64,000 nt of DNA from Hysterangium stoloniferum. Taxonomy: Eukaryota > Basidiomycota > Agaricomycetes > Hysterangiales > Hysterangiaceae. A program made the position numbers and the translations under genes. The stretch is from positions 62,001 through 126,000 of the forward strand of contig WHVD01000044.1 in the NCBI GenBank assembly GCA_015178975.1, written 5' to 3'. How positions within the stretch are numbered: the stretch's first letter is position 1; each line of letters begins with the position of its first letter. Below the pieces are notes generated by a model. That model saw only the letters and a program-made list of their open reading frames with translations, was not told where the DNA came from and did no database searches. Below, one piece after another: positions 21,846 to 34,090 of the stretch.

Positions 21846-22630
21846 CTTCTCCCCTGTAACTACATTGAACAAGAGTTAACATATCTTTGGCAGAACAATG
21901 GAGTGTTGGTATCAGAGACATGGAGGGAACAAGGGACAATTGAGGTTGTGATGTAAGGTAGGAGAACAAGAGGAACAGCTCCATGGAAGACAAAGATGAT
22001 TACAGTGATTTGGCGGTCCTTTTCACACCTGGCCTTTACTCCTTCAATCCTCATCCAAACACTTAATCACTTTGTAGTCACACATATAGACATGATATCA
22101 ATCTTGAAAATAATTCTCATAATTTTCGGGAGAGTGGGTGAAGCATGGGAGTGTCATATATAGCAGAAAAGCGGAATTTGAAAAGTTCATTCTTTTTATC
22201 TCCCTTAATCAGACACATTCCTGCATACAACTCGTTTTGTTAAAAATTGGCCTGAATGTGTACATATATATAGCAGAATCTAGTGAAGAAATGAAGGGAA
22301 TCGGGCAAAAACTGAGGGAGGAAAAAATCAGAAGATGATTGATGCCAACAGAGTGTGACAGTACACAGCATCCTGCCACACTGGCAATCAGTCTTCCTGC
22401 TTCTTGGGCCCCTCTTGCCTCTTTTGACTGGTCAAAATGGTCGGGCATGCACTTTCCGAACAGGTAAAATGTCAGGCATGTTGTAGAGCTGAAAATTTGA
22501 AATATCAGGAAGTCCTTGACGAATACAGGTGCGAGCAGGAAAAACCTGTAAAACAGTGATGCGGTCTTCGACCCATTGCTGCAACGCATGACATCTGCTA
22601 CAGGACCCTGGGTAATCTAGCAAATGGGAA
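21846..22630. other. no gene recognised
   Basis: Flank between the LTR and the pogo-like relic. The part from about 22340 may be the 5' end of that transposase gene (leader or intron); no clear exon found. Confidence 0.35.
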
Positions 22631-22631
22631 A

Positions 22632-23412
22632 ATGACAATGAGTGCATTTAACGTGTCAAAGCGCAAATTATCCTATCCAGAAGAGCACATTCTCGTTGAT
22701 TTTATCATTGCATCTGCTGATTGCAGCATCCCTCTTACTCCACACAACATCACACTTCATGCAAATGTGATCATAGCAGGGCGGGTTGAACCAGGAGAAC
22801 CTGTTGGAGAGTCTTGGGTTGGCAGGTTTCTGGACAGATATCATGATGAGCTTCAGACTCATTGGTCGAAGCCCTTGGCTACAGAGAGGGCACGTTCACT
22901 GAATGAAGAATCAGTCAAAGAGTGGTTTAAATTGGTTGAAGAGCTGATTGTGAAGAGGGGTGTCAAGAAGGAAAATATCTATGGAATGGACGAGAGCAGC
23001 TTCCCACCGTCAAACCAAGGCACTCAGCATGTAGTTGGACGGTGGGGTACAAAAACCCAGCACAAGGTTGGGAGTGCTAATTGCAAGAATGTAACTGCCA
23101 TTGTGACTATCTGTGCGGATGGAACTGCCCTCAAGCCGACCATCATCTTCAAAGGGCATAATTTCTTGAAGAAGTGGGGGGCAAAGGAGGACTGACGAGT
23201 TGAAAAGGCAAACCTTGAAGAGCGCTGGAAGGCAATGCTTGAGGAGTATGAGCACACAGTCACTGAGTGGACAACAGGATGTCAGACTCTGTGAGCAGCT
23301 GGGGTAAAGGTGAAGGACTTACCAAAGAAGCCAAAACGTCCCACTAAGCCTAAATTGACAGAGCCAGAGGACAACGATGAGGGGCAGGACGACATAGATG
23401 ACGACGGCTCAT
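22632..23412 (+). pseudogene. pogo-like (CENP-B/DDE) transposase, internally deleted
   Basis: 22632-23195 reads as a CENP-B-type helix-turn-helix half (EEHILVDFIIASAD, then GESWVGRFLDRYHDEL) and the start of a DDE domain (NIYGMDESSFPPS with the first acidic residue, then TAIVTICADG and KPTIIFKGHNF). The frame ends at TGA 23193. The following reading (EERWKAMLEEYEH, KPKRPTKPKLTEPEDND, DDIDDDGS then TAG at 23412) looks like the C-terminal tail, so most of the catalytic domain is deleted. Lacking the later catalytic residues, it cannot be active. Confidence 0.75.
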
Positions 23413-26211
23413 AGAGATAACCATCAATAAACACAGTGTGTCACACATGTCACATGCTGTGAATGAAGTGAATGAAGTGACAAATGCATTGTCGACAGAA
23501 TTCAACGTCGATGAAGTGGTTCCTCTTCATTTATCTTTACCAGTGCATGTAAATACACTTATAGGACCCCATAGAACAAGATGTATTACTCAGATGTACT
23601 AAAAATTGATTGTGGAAGGTATGAGTCACGACTCATAAAAGGGTGTGAAAAGGACCACCAGAACACTGTAAGTAGAACAAAAGGAGAGTTGTGTGGGACA
23701 ATAGGGAACTGATTGGTAATGCGTGCCTGTGGTAAGACAGCCAGGATTACAGTAGCATTGTTAAAGGTTGACTTGGTTTGCTTGCATTGCAGCAGAGATT
23801 TCGGCTAGCGATGGTGGTGGTTGGAGTGTGAGCCATCGGTTAAATTATTGTTGGTTACTAAAGATGACCCTGAGTGATACGGTACTCATATTGTACATCT
23901 CTGCTAATCTCGCGCTACACTTCAGGCTTCAATTTGCAGAAGCTCAATTTATGTTTCATGTAATTTTATGTTTATTTTAAATATATATAAATCAACATAG
24001 ATAAAAATGCTAACTATTACACATGCGTGATGTTTTTATGGCGGAAACAACAACAATGTCTAATGGCGGCGTGGGACATCGTATGGGAACATCAGCTATG
24101 CCGACAGTGTAGCGCCACCAATTTAATTGTTTACAAAAACCCTAATCGATTAGCACGAGATGTAAAATATCTTTCAGGAATTAATCCTATTTGTAGACAA
24201 AAATATAGCCTTGTTGATTTTCATCACTCAGAACTTATCTCCTCGCCAGCGTCCCTCATCCCATCTTCAGGGCCAAAATGTATCGTTAATTTTGACTGTT
24301 TGACAATTGTAACACGATGCAATTGTGTTTTTATGATGGCAGGGATGCCAGAAGATCACTCATCTTGGAATTACAATTACATGACACTTTGGAGAGTCAA
24401 TCATATGCGCCAAGTAAACTGTGAGGGGAGAGCGCTGAGTTCGTTTATACGAGGATCATGCAGGTCTGTGTAATTGAGATATCGGAGGACTCACTCCAAT
24501 GTGTTTTATCCAAACACGGGTGATTTCGTCTTGTATGAAAAGATGATATCTAAGACTGCAGCCTTTGCTATTCTGGATGGAACTTTTCAGCTCCCGGATT
24601 GTACAGAATTGGTCGAGTCTGATCGTTGACAATGTACAAGACGTTCGTAAAACAAATCAAGACATCATGGATGTCGTGCCAGGTCAATTACTGAACCGAG
24701 TTTGGAAAAGTTTTATTTGAAGAAGCTAATCGCAATAATCTAAATGCTCAAGCATTGTGGACATATCATATTTGTATTGTATTATCAAGTGCTCCAAAGA
24801 TTCGAGATGGATACGGTGTTCTAGGATCTGTGTTATGTTGCATTGGACAGCTTGAAATGGGAATCATGAGTGGAGCTCTGTGCTGGTAGCCTGGCACTCA
24901 AGCGACCAAGTGCCTAGATACAGCATACCGTGATGTGGCGATGTCGCGTTTCTTTCTGTATAGGCTGCTTGACAACTCGTAACCACACATAAGTACTACA
25001 ACAACGAAGCTGACGACGATTGAAATAGATCGTCGTTCAAACTAAGTTTAATCTAATCAAGTCATCAATCAGTGGGTAATGTTACCTGCTACTACATATT
25101 GCCATGAATCGTGTGGCCTGCCTGACCTTCGATCAATCGAATTCACGCACAGCTTGGGGAATCTACGATCCCTTACGGATCTTTTCGTTTTGAACGGTTA
25201 CTCATGTGATGTGTGTATGTTGTTTGTCAAGTCAAGAGGGGCTGCTGTACATGTACTAATCTAAGAGGGCAGCCTGATCAGATATAGATGAATCTGCTAG
25301 CCATCGTCAATGTTCGAGGCAGTGGAGAATGGAAAAGACAATGGAAAAGTTTACCCAAAAGGAATAAAAAAACAAGAACCTCACCATAACATCAATGCAC
25401 ACAAATAAATTCAAACAAATCACACACTGTACGTAGTCATGAGCTAAAACACACGAATACAAAAGTCCATGCTATAATTCCAGCGGACTACCGCAGTCCA
25501 AACAAAGACAACAACAACAGCAGCGACACAACTGATAACGATGTTAAAGTAGTAGTAACTGTAAAGTAAAGTAGAGCCAACGAGTGTGATAGGTGGGTCT
25601 ATGACCCAGAAATGAGAATGAGAGTAAGCGTGCGACGGATACAGCGATTATGACTTGGTAAGACAGATGTAGTGGTAATGATAGTTCGATAAGGTGAGAG
25701 AAATAGAAACCGAGAAAGAAATTAATCGGGATTTAGAAGAACGTATCGTAAAAGTTCGTATTATTACCAGTGTCCGTTGCCATTTTGAGAGGTATTAGCA
25801 TATTGTCTAGGATATAAAGTCGGAACGGAATGGCGTCAATGTGTAGTGTAGTGCAGGTGTGCAGAGCGAGTTTCAGATTTCAAAACAGACCGACAGGTAA
25901 TGAATGGTAAAGTTTTAGATTTCAGCAAATGTTGTGTGTTGGAGGGGAGGCATGGCAGTATACGATATTGGCATAAGAGATCGATCGAATAGCGTGTACG
26001 CTATGGTAAGATACGGCCGTGAAAAGGGTGAGTGAGGATCGGGTTCTGGTGTTGAAGGCCTAATTAGCATGGGGGGCCTATGGCATATAGTGGGTGGGTA
26101 GACGGGACAAGGCTGCGGTTGCGTAGTCACGAACGACATCCGAGTCGGATGGTGCAGGAAAAGGGCAAGTCAAACTGAGCGGGGGGAGGGACGTAGTGGT
26201 TTCAAGTCGTC
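23413..26211. other. long stretch without recognised genes; STE12 3' flank at right
   Basis: No homologous ORF recognised. A perfect 8-bp-arm palindrome TATGAGTC-AC-GACTCATA lies at about 23619. Open stretches at 24027-24473 and around 24500-24620 match no family I know. About 25300-26211 is probably the 3' UTR or downstream flank of the gene at 26212 (AT-rich, no coding). Confidence 0.4.
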
Positions 26212-29200
26212 TCAAGCAACCTGCTGCTGCTCATAATATGGAACGGGCGGCTGCGACGAGTGCTGTTGCTGAGATTCGTGGTATAACGCCCCTTCAGCTT
26301 GGACATATTCATATCCCGGATCCTGAAATTGCGCGTTATGGTGGCAGGCGTGGGCCTGGGCATGAGGATGTTCAATCTCGATAGTCGGCGGGTGGTCCAT
26401 CTCGATGGTTTGTATCGGAGGATGCTCCAACTCCAGGCTCTGCACATGAGGGTGAGAAAGCGGGCGAGGACGGGGATGTTCCATGTCCACACTCCGTGCT
26501 TCATGACGATGACGAGGCTGCTCCATATCCATATCCACATCCACATCGTCCTGCTGGGAATGCGAATACCCATACTCAAATTCAGATGACGAGGATGCGT
26601 ATCCCGTATCCTGTGATTGATGGGGGTACGTCGAGGCATCTGGATATACGACGTCCTGACCTTGACCTTGACCTTGGGACGAGGCGGAGGTCGAGTACGA
26701 GTCTTGTGAGGCTGAATAGGCCGAATCCCGCGACGTAGGATATATCGCGCCACGTCCATGCGTATAATCCTGGTCATGATAAACGTCCGCATACTCAACT
26801 TTATACGCAAACTCTCCCGTATCGGAGTATTCGTACGCCTGTTCAGGATACATCTTCCCCTCCACATCCACATCCACATCCGTGTCCACACCCCTAGCCT
26901 CACCACCATAATACATCTTCTCCGCTTCCAAATACCCCGCCTCTGCCTCAGCTTCAGCCTCAGGATACAGCTTCCCTGCTTCCGAATACTCCGGCGTCCC
27001 CGCAAACGGACTACTTCCTGGACTAACGCTTGCACTAACGCTCGTGTACTGCGTACCGGGACTAGGCTGGGGTGTGTACGGCGCAAACGACGTATTGGTC
27101 CCGCTGCTAGGTGTGTATGATGCATTAGTCCCGGTGATAGGGGTGTGCGACCCTGATCCTGACTCCGCAGTCACAGTCGGCATCGACGCATACACCGAGC
27201 TCCTCCTACCCTGAGGCCCAGGTCCAGATTCAGGTCCAGAGGTGAACGACGATGACGGATTCCCGCTATTGGGGGTGTATGGCGTGAACGGTGAATTGGC
27301 GTATGGGGTGTAGGACCCATAGGACGATGTGGACGCGGAAGTATACACTGAAGGCGCAGGTGCAGGCGCGGGCGCAGCGTAGGGGTGATATCCCCTTCCT
27401 GCGTTGGCGTTACGCCAGCTTTGTCCGGCCCCCGTCCCTGTTCCGGTGGTGGGACGCGTTACAGATATGGGAGTAATTGTAGACGTGGAGGTAGTAGAGG
27501 TAACGATCGTGGAAGAGGCATATGTATTTCCTGAAAAGGAAATCAAACAAAAAGAAATCAGTACAATTATCCAAAGGGCAAACAGGAACAAAAAGAACAA
27601 AAAGGGAGACCCACCAAATTCACCCGCCCCGAACACCGGCACCTCATTAGCAGTCGAGGGTCTCCTCTTGCCTAACACTCTCGTCATGCCACTGCTGCTA
27701 CTGATATTAACGCCCTGCGAATTAACACTCCTTGGCCTTGTAGCCTCAAAAGACGTATCACCCCCTGACCCCGACCCAAATCCAAACGAAGCATCACTAT
27801 CAAACGTCACCCTCGTCGGCGGTGCAGAACGTGGCGCCGATGCCGAGACTAACTTCGAGGTGGAGATAGCAGGGGGGGCATGGGTATGATACGATGGCGG
27901 CGACGCATTCAAATTATACGCAAACGGCGGCGGGCCATCCACGCTCTCTGCACAGTGACCATGACCATGGTTCTTGTGATGCGGATGTACCATCACAATA
28001 GGGGAAGTCGGCGATATAGGCGGGTACGATGTCGAGGACAGCGACGGGGAGGGATATTGATCCGTTGCTGCCACCCCGCCGCCAGATCCAGCTCCATCAC
28101 TATATCCCCCTCCATTGCCGTTACTCTCATTGTCGTCCATCTCCTCCTCGCTATCCTTTTCTCCATCCCACCTCGGACTTCCGTCAGGTGTGGTGAGAAT
28201 ATGTGCAAACTGAGGGATTTCGGGGCTGGGCTGGTGATGGTGTTGTGCGGTGTGATGAGTGTCCCGGTGTGTCTTTTGGTGCTGGTGCTGGTAGGGATGC
28301 GCATGTGCGAATGGTGACATTGCAGCAGAGGTCACTGTTGAAGCAGAAGTAGAAGTTGAGATTTGAGCGATCGGTTGCGTAGTGGGAATTTGAACTTGGG
28401 CTTGAAGTTGCGCCTGCGTGTCCCCCTGCTGCTGTTGATGACATGCCATATGCACACCCAACGCCCCCTCGTTCGCAAAAACGCGTCGACACGTGAACAG
28501 CGGGCAGACGTGGCCTGGCGGGGATGGGGCAGCAGATTGATGTGCGTGTCCGTGGGGGTGAGGGTGGGACAGACTCAAGTTGGGGTAAGCGGGTGGGTGT
28601 GGGTGGGAGAATGAACGTTGATGAGGCTGCCCACCCTGGACATGCGCCCTGATCGGCGCAGCCATAGGCATAGGCTGGATCCTCCTCATCCCGTATACGT
28701 GTCTGTGGCCATGGCCATGTCCATTCATACTCCCTACCCCATCCCCGGACTCCAAATTCAAAGTCAGCCCCAAAGCTCTCGTGTTTTCCAACCCCATCTC
28801 TACCTCCATCTTGGCGTCCAAATCTAAATCCAAGATATTTCCGCCTACCGCGTCTTCCCAACTCCTCCTCCCGTATTCCCGCGATGCACCAGCGACGCCC
28901 TCCCAGCTCCGCCTTGCACTTCCCTCATCAAAACTCCTCCTCTGAAACTCAACGCTCCCGCCCTGTTCTAATGTCATCCCGTCTCTGTCCCTATTCATAG
29001 GGATATCCGTATCGAAACTTGCCCTGGTCTCCTTCCCCTCCACACTTGCACCCAACCTTATCCCATTAGTGGGAGCACCCTTTCCGACACCTTTATCTTT
29101 AGCAGCCTTCTTTCTGCGCTGTTTGTATGTTGGCGTGCCTTCAAGGAAGGCGAACATGTTGAAGAAAGAGGAGCCGCGGGTGCGGGTGTGGGTTGCGGTT

Positions 29201-30379
29201 GCGGTTGTAGACGTGGGTGTGGGTGCAGATGTGGTGGTGGTGGTGCTGGATGGGAATGAAGACCTGATATTCACAGTTTTTATGTCAGCGGCATTAGTCT
29301 TCAAAGGACGTGCGATATGCGAGTACGAGTGTGACTGCGGTTCACTTGTGGCGCTTTCGAAGGAGGACCGGGCGCTGGTGCTAGCGGTGTTGGCGCTGGT
29401 CGCGAGTGATAAATCGGGCAGAGACACGGATGATGCACGTGCGCGGAGACGATGACCTGGTGTTGAGCTGAGGCTGGGAATGGCGAGTGTGTTCGAACAC
29501 GCCGACTGAGTTCCAGAGTTGGTATTATCATTGGGGTTGGACTGAGACGCAGGGTTGTTGGGATTAATATTGGAATTAGGATTTGAGCCCAAGGAAGGTG
29601 AATGAGACCCAGATTTCGTAACGGCATTGACCTGTTCAAAGAGGGGCCTTTTGGGATCATATTCAAAAGAGAGTGCTGGCTCGGCGACGATGCTAGTGGT
29701 AGACTCGAGGCCCATCTTTTCGCGCTTCAGGTCGCGTTCAAGGGCGTCAATGAAGAGACGGTCATGGGGGACTGAGAACCTATCGTGGATTATTAATGGC
29801 CCGCGGGGGGTATTGGAAGTTATTATGCCGTTTTCTCACCAGTAAAAGACCTTTTGCTTCTTTTGAGTGCGGATGCATTGGTATTTGAAAAGTAAATCCA
29901 AGAATGGCGACTGCGGAATATAAACTAAACAAAAGCAAGACGACGACAATAATTGTGAAAGAATGTACCTTGGGCTCTTCCAAACAGGCATCGGTGCCAG
30001 GCTTCAGATTCCTCAAATCACTGAAGACACCCTCTTCAAACTTTTTCATGTTGCGGACTGGGCGGCCAAAGGCTTCGAAACGGAATACGAGAGCACGGAC
30101 GATGTCAGTGCCTGTGATATGGTGCACACCATTCCACAAGATACAAGTGACAAACTCTCCGGATGGGAGGAGAAAACGGTTGAGGGCGGGGTGTTGCTGA
30201 GAGGATGGGATTGGGGTTGAGTGCTTTGACGAGCAAGATGGGGCGGTTGCGAGGAAAGATTTTAGGCGTTCAAGGTAGGGCATTAAGTTTTGTCTGCAAG
30301 GTAGTGTATAAGGGTGTGATAAATGCGACGGGTAAGAAGGAGGTTTATGAAGGATAATTGAAGATGAGTTGTCGTCCAT
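26212..30379 (-). CDS. STE12: STE12-type transcription factor
   Basis: Four exons: 30379-29969, 29910-29840, 29779-27615 and 27530-26212. Introns are 58, 60 and 84 nt with GT-AG ends. The total is 3966 nt, or 1321 residues. The STE DNA-binding domain spans roughly residues 60-180 across exons 1-3: LLPSGEFVTCILWNGVHHIT, FRFEAFGRPVRNMKKFEEG, CIRTQKKQKVFYW, SVPHDRLF and ALERDLKREKMG, all diagnostic. Near residue 586 is a single C2H2-like finger, CPLFTC with HMACH (C-x4-C-x12-H-x3-H). The rest is long Ser/Pro/Gln/Tyr-rich low-complexity sequence, so many overlapping false ORFs exist. The third intron is in frame and stop-free. STE12 factors act downstream of the pheromone/filamentation MAP kinase in the nucleus. 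The gene looks intact. Confidence 0.93.
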
Positions 30380-31216
30380 TGTAATTAGATTAAGATTCAG
30401 AAGATATGCAAGGAAAGTGGTTTAAAAAGGGAGTGGGATGAGTTAGGATAAGGAACGGACGACGGACGGTAGGGAGGGTGAGGGGATGGGGGGAGAAGGA
30501 GAAGGCGAATGTGGAGGAGGAGAAAGGGAAAGAACTAGGGTGTGTCGGTAAACGCCGAGCATTCGCGCCATCACTCCGATTTAGTATCGACACCGCGTAG
30601 AACGTCCCTCCCAAGTAGATATTAAAATAATTAACAATTATGATGATCCGTCAGAATGATGCATTCTATCATTGGCACTTTGTCCCAAAATTACTGCTAC
30701 TCTTACCGAGCCTTCAGTTATTCTTCTGACCCCAGCTTTCTCACCTTGGGCGCGTCTACGACTGGAACAGCCCGTCCATCAGCAACTGATCATCAGTCCT
30801 ATTTAAAGCGTGTTTTCGTATCAGCGATTTGGATAGATGCTTTCCATAAGCGACATCTATCACTACAGGAGTACACACGGAGCTCAATTGCAACCGTTGT
30901 AGTCTGGCCTTATTCAGTACTGCGCCCTCTGTTATAACTCCTGAATTTTTCTTTTTCGATGACCTTGTGTGACATGATGTCACAACACTTCAGTTATCCC
31001 TGTGAAGAGTCTGTTGTAAATAAAGGCTAGCGCATGCTCCAGATTGCGAATCGATCGGGGAATTGTGATAAACCGTATAAGTGCTTTCTTTTGTTTTGGC
31101 AATTTACATGTGATTATAGAATAACGAAACCCTTTGTTTCTTTTCTTCCTTTGTCTCACAATTCCTATTGTCCTTGATTGCTTATAACAACCCCCAGAAT
31201 GACAGGCAATACCTCA
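30380..31216. other. STE12 upstream region and unassigned sequence
   Basis: 30380-30620 is the promoter side of the STE12-like gene. 30650-31210 contains no recognisable coding or repeat structure. Confidence 0.35.
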
Positions 31217-31374
31217 GTTGATTACACTGTCCGTGTCGACTGAGGTAAGTTACATATTCATAGTTCCTTCATCAGCGTGAATATTTTCATATCAGAGATT
31301 GTATTTGTTATAAGTAGTTCTAAATATAAGTTGATTCCACTGTCCATGTTGACTGAGAGATTGTATTTGTTATA
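31217..31374 (+). repeat. 3' end of a copia 5' LTR with internal duplication
   Basis: GTTGATTNCACTGTCCNTGT and AGATTGTATTTGTTATA each occur twice (31217-31311 and 31330-31374). The second occurrence ends directly at a copia-type primer site. The start of the LTR was not located. Confidence 0.45.
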
Positions 31375-31388
31375 GGTTATGGGCCCTG
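31375..31388 (+). other. copia primer binding site
   Basis: GGTTATGGGCCCTG, the same site as in the TRIM at 19491, about 200 bp upstream of gag-like coding sequence. Confidence 0.7.
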
Positions 31389-32185
31389 ATTCAAGTTACT
31401 AAATAACAATTGGCACGAGGCGAGGCACTAGGCCTCGACCTGAACACTGACCTCCAATTGTGCCGGCATCCCTGGACCTGACTACTGACCCCAATTGCAG
31501 ACCCAAGCACTGACCATTGCACTGACCCCAATCTGACTATAACTGATTCCTGAACATGTCTGCAACCAACATTGTTTCAGCTCCCCACCAATGTGCATTT
31601 TGATGAGAATAAGTGGCATTCCTAGAAGGAGCTCATACTGACTGCAGCAAACACTAGAGGAGTACATGGTTATTTTGATGGGAGCATAACTAAACCCACA
31701 ACAACTACACCAAATGCACAAGCAGCAACACTGATGAGCTGTTGGGGCTCCACAACTCCAACACCAGATGAATGGGCACAATGATGCTTATGCAAAGAGT
31801 ATGATTGCACTTAATGTCAAGAACCCCCTTGGTTTTGGAATTAAATCAACACAAGCAGCAGTCTGGAGTGCCTTTACCACAACATATGATGCCATATCTG
31901 ATATTGGTTATCTAAATGCAGAAAATATTCTACAATCCATTAGGCACATAGATAGTGCCAATATACATAACTGTGCACTTCACAGTTCTTTGAGAGGAAC
32001 AGGAAAAGGCAATTGGACAAGGCAGCAAAATTAATGACTGTATTATTATCCTGGGATTGATGCCTAGGGAATGGTCCATATATGTCAGTATGCTCTATGA
32101 GCAGAGGATATCAGCTGATGTCATTGCAAGACTCACAATGCATGATGATACTATAGCATGCCACAGAAGGCCTACTGTATAGACC

Positions 32186-33169
32186 TGTTTGAGGTAATCT
32201 ACAAGCCTGGGAATCACAGTAAGAGTACTCTCTACTGTTGGAGTGTAGCCACTAAGAGTAGAGCAGTGTTGGTATTAAACCAGTGATATTGCTAGGCTTC
32301 TAGATGATGATCCTACTACTCAGCTAGACTAACTACTGTATATACTTGTTAAGAACAGAAAACTGACTGATGTCAGTAGACCAACAGGGACTGAATGGAA
32401 GGACTTGGCTTCAGCTTATATGCTGCACCCTTGCAAGTTACTGTTGGGTGTCCTTAAATTTTGGGTGGGCGAGTAATAGTCCTGTCGAGTAAACCTTATG
32501 GTAAATCACCAATTGGAAACTGAAGGATGAGTTGGGGGTTGGGTCGGAGACCAAGAGTCAGAAACTGAGGGTAAGTGAGCACAAGCAGAGGCAGAGGGTG
32601 GGATACTTAGAGTGGGACTATGAGAGTTGTATACAAGTGTTCTGAGTCGATATTCTGATTGTCCTAATACTACGATACAGTACATGAGCAGCATATATAC
32701 AGAAATCCGGTGCTTATCCAAATGAAAACAGAACAAAGGAAAGTACTAATGGAGAAGACAGAACAACATATAGAGTGATGTGAAAATGGAGACCGATAGA
32801 TGGAACATTATAAATCTGGATGTAGATTACTACGGAGGTGGAAAAGGTGTAAACTGGTTGTATAGGATAAGGGGCAGATGGAAACACAAAACAGGAACAA
32901 AGAAAATGCCTAATGGAGTTATTTGGAAAGCCAATGGCTTTGCACAAATTGAGATGAACAGTGTGTGTGAAGTCCAAATTGGGCCTGATGGCTTACCAAG
33001 AACACAGGTTGTAACAATACTAAGTATATGGTCTGTGCACTGGTCTGTGCATGAATGTGCTACGGATCTAGTGAACACTAAACTAAATATACATTATCAC
33101 ATGTTGTGAACCAGTCAGATCTATACAGTCACAAGATGAGATATGAGATTAGACTTAGATGTGTTAACA
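32186..33169 (-). repeat. 3' LTR of Gag-only copy 2, interrupted
   Basis: Ends TGTTTGAGG and GTGTTAACA; about 309 bp once the nested 670-bp LTR and 5-bp duplication are removed. It retains GGCTTCTAGATGA, the self-primer partner lost from the other LTR. Confidence 0.88.
32347..33016 (-). repeat. solo LTR, family D (670 bp), TSD ATACT
   Basis: Minus-strand LTR starting TGTTACAACC (33016) and ending TTCTTAACA (32347), with ATACT on both sides (32342-32346 and 33017-33021). Its last ~300 bp match family B, including AATCAGAATATCGACTCAG and the ATAAGCTGAAGCCAAGTCC block. The first half is unrelated to family B. Confidence 0.9.
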
Positions 33170-33197
33170 CCACCCCTTAATCGAATATCTCTGCCAA

Positions 33198-33755
33198 TTA
33201 TTTCTTCGGTTTAGATCTTAATGAGGAGGTGCTAGCCACTGGTGCTGAAGTGAACAGACCTTTCTTCTTGGCACATGAGCAGTCTCTTCTTGACTGTGCT
33301 TGTTGCCATTGTACATAACTTGGCAGCATCTGCAGCAAAGGCAGTGTACTGAGGGGTGAGGGTGGCAAGGGATAAGGCTGGGCAATGAGAGCACTGTAAT
33401 CAGGAAGAGGAGTAACATGCATCCTCTTCTTCTGGTTTGCAGCAATCCATCGTCTGACAGCCACAGGGTTCTTGGACTGACAGGCCAAAGCTTGGTGTCC
33501 TTTGGTGGAGCACTTCATACACTTGATGGGTACAGAGGCCAACTTGGATTGTGCAATGTTAGCTGATGTAATCTGTACAGACTGCATGAGTGAAGCCTGT
33601 ACCCAACCAACAACTGCCTTGACCAAATTTATGATGAAGGTCCAAATAAAACTAATGGTTTGATTCATGCCTGCATTCGACATTACAGGTAGTGCTTGTT
33701 TCAGCAGTGTATCTAACTTGTTACACCATTTGATCTGGGATTTGGGATTGGCCAT
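33198..33755 (-). CDS. Gag-like CCHC protein, 185 aa (copy 2)
   Basis: Same architecture as 14421-14975: start MANPKSQIKWCNKLDT, hydrophobic helix region, knuckle CMKCSTKGHQALAC, Pro-rich and Lys/Ser-rich tail ending RSKPKK. Open throughout although the surrounding DNA is CpG-depleted and the neighbouring copia ORFs are riddled with stops. Confidence 0.85.
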   Translation of the reverse strand: MANPKSQIKWCNKLDTLLKQALPVMSNAGMNQTISFIWTFIINLVKAVVGWVQASLMQSVQITSANIAQSKLASVPIKCMKCSTKGHQALACQSKNPVAVRRWIAANQKKRMHVTPLPDYSALIAQPYPLPPSPLSTLPLLQMLPSYVQWQQAQSRRDCSCAKKKGLFTSAPVASTSSLRSKPKK

Positions 33756-33794
33756 TTCTGAAGTTGATGGTGATAAACAAGGGTTATCTAGAAG

Positions 33795-34090
33795 TGTTTG
33801 AGGTAATCTACAAGCCTGGGGATCACAGTAAGAGTACTCTCTACTGTTGGAGTGTAGCCACTAAGAGTAGAGTGGTGTAGGTATTAAACTGGTGATAGGA
33901 TCCTACTCCTCAGCTAGACTAACTATATACTAAGTACATGGTCTGTGCACTGGTCTGTGCAAAAACATGCTATGGATCTAGTGAACACTAAACTAAATAT
34001 ACATTTTCACATGTCATGAACTGGTCGGATCTATACAGTCACAAGATGAGATATGAGATTAGACTTAGATGTGTATCATATATTCTAACA
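33795..34090 (-). repeat. 5' LTR of Gag-only copy 2 (296 bp)
   Basis: Ends TGTTTGAGG and ATATTCTAACA. Compared with the other LTRs of this family it lacks about 19 bp (ATTGCTAGGCTTCTAGATG), exactly the putative transcript-start/self-primer segment. Confidence 0.88.

Larger units (their letters stand above)
32186..34090 (-). mobile_element. Gag-only non-autonomous LTR element, copy 2, TSD AGACC
   Basis: Complete: LTRs 32186-33169 (holding a nested solo LTR) and 33795-34090, polypurine tract 33170-33181, Gag-like ORF 33755-33198. AGACC precedes (32181-32185) and follows (34091-34095). Net length without the nested LTR is about 1230 bp. It is inserted in copia gag. Relative to copy 1 many CpG are TpG or CpA, so it is older or more decayed. 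Confidence 0.93.

Noticed and set aside
23619-23636. Palindrome containing TGAGTCA as an AP-1/GCN4 site
   Set aside because: No gene start nearby to regulate; a single short palindrome is expected by chance in 64 kb.
24027-24473. 148-codon open frame as a host gene
   Set aside because: No recognisable domain, no splice context, composition like the surrounding non-coding DNA.
26202-29666. Several 100-300 codon frames overlapping the STE12-like gene on both strands
   Set aside because: Low-complexity, GC-skewed coding sequence of the real gene opens the other frames; no homology or splice support.
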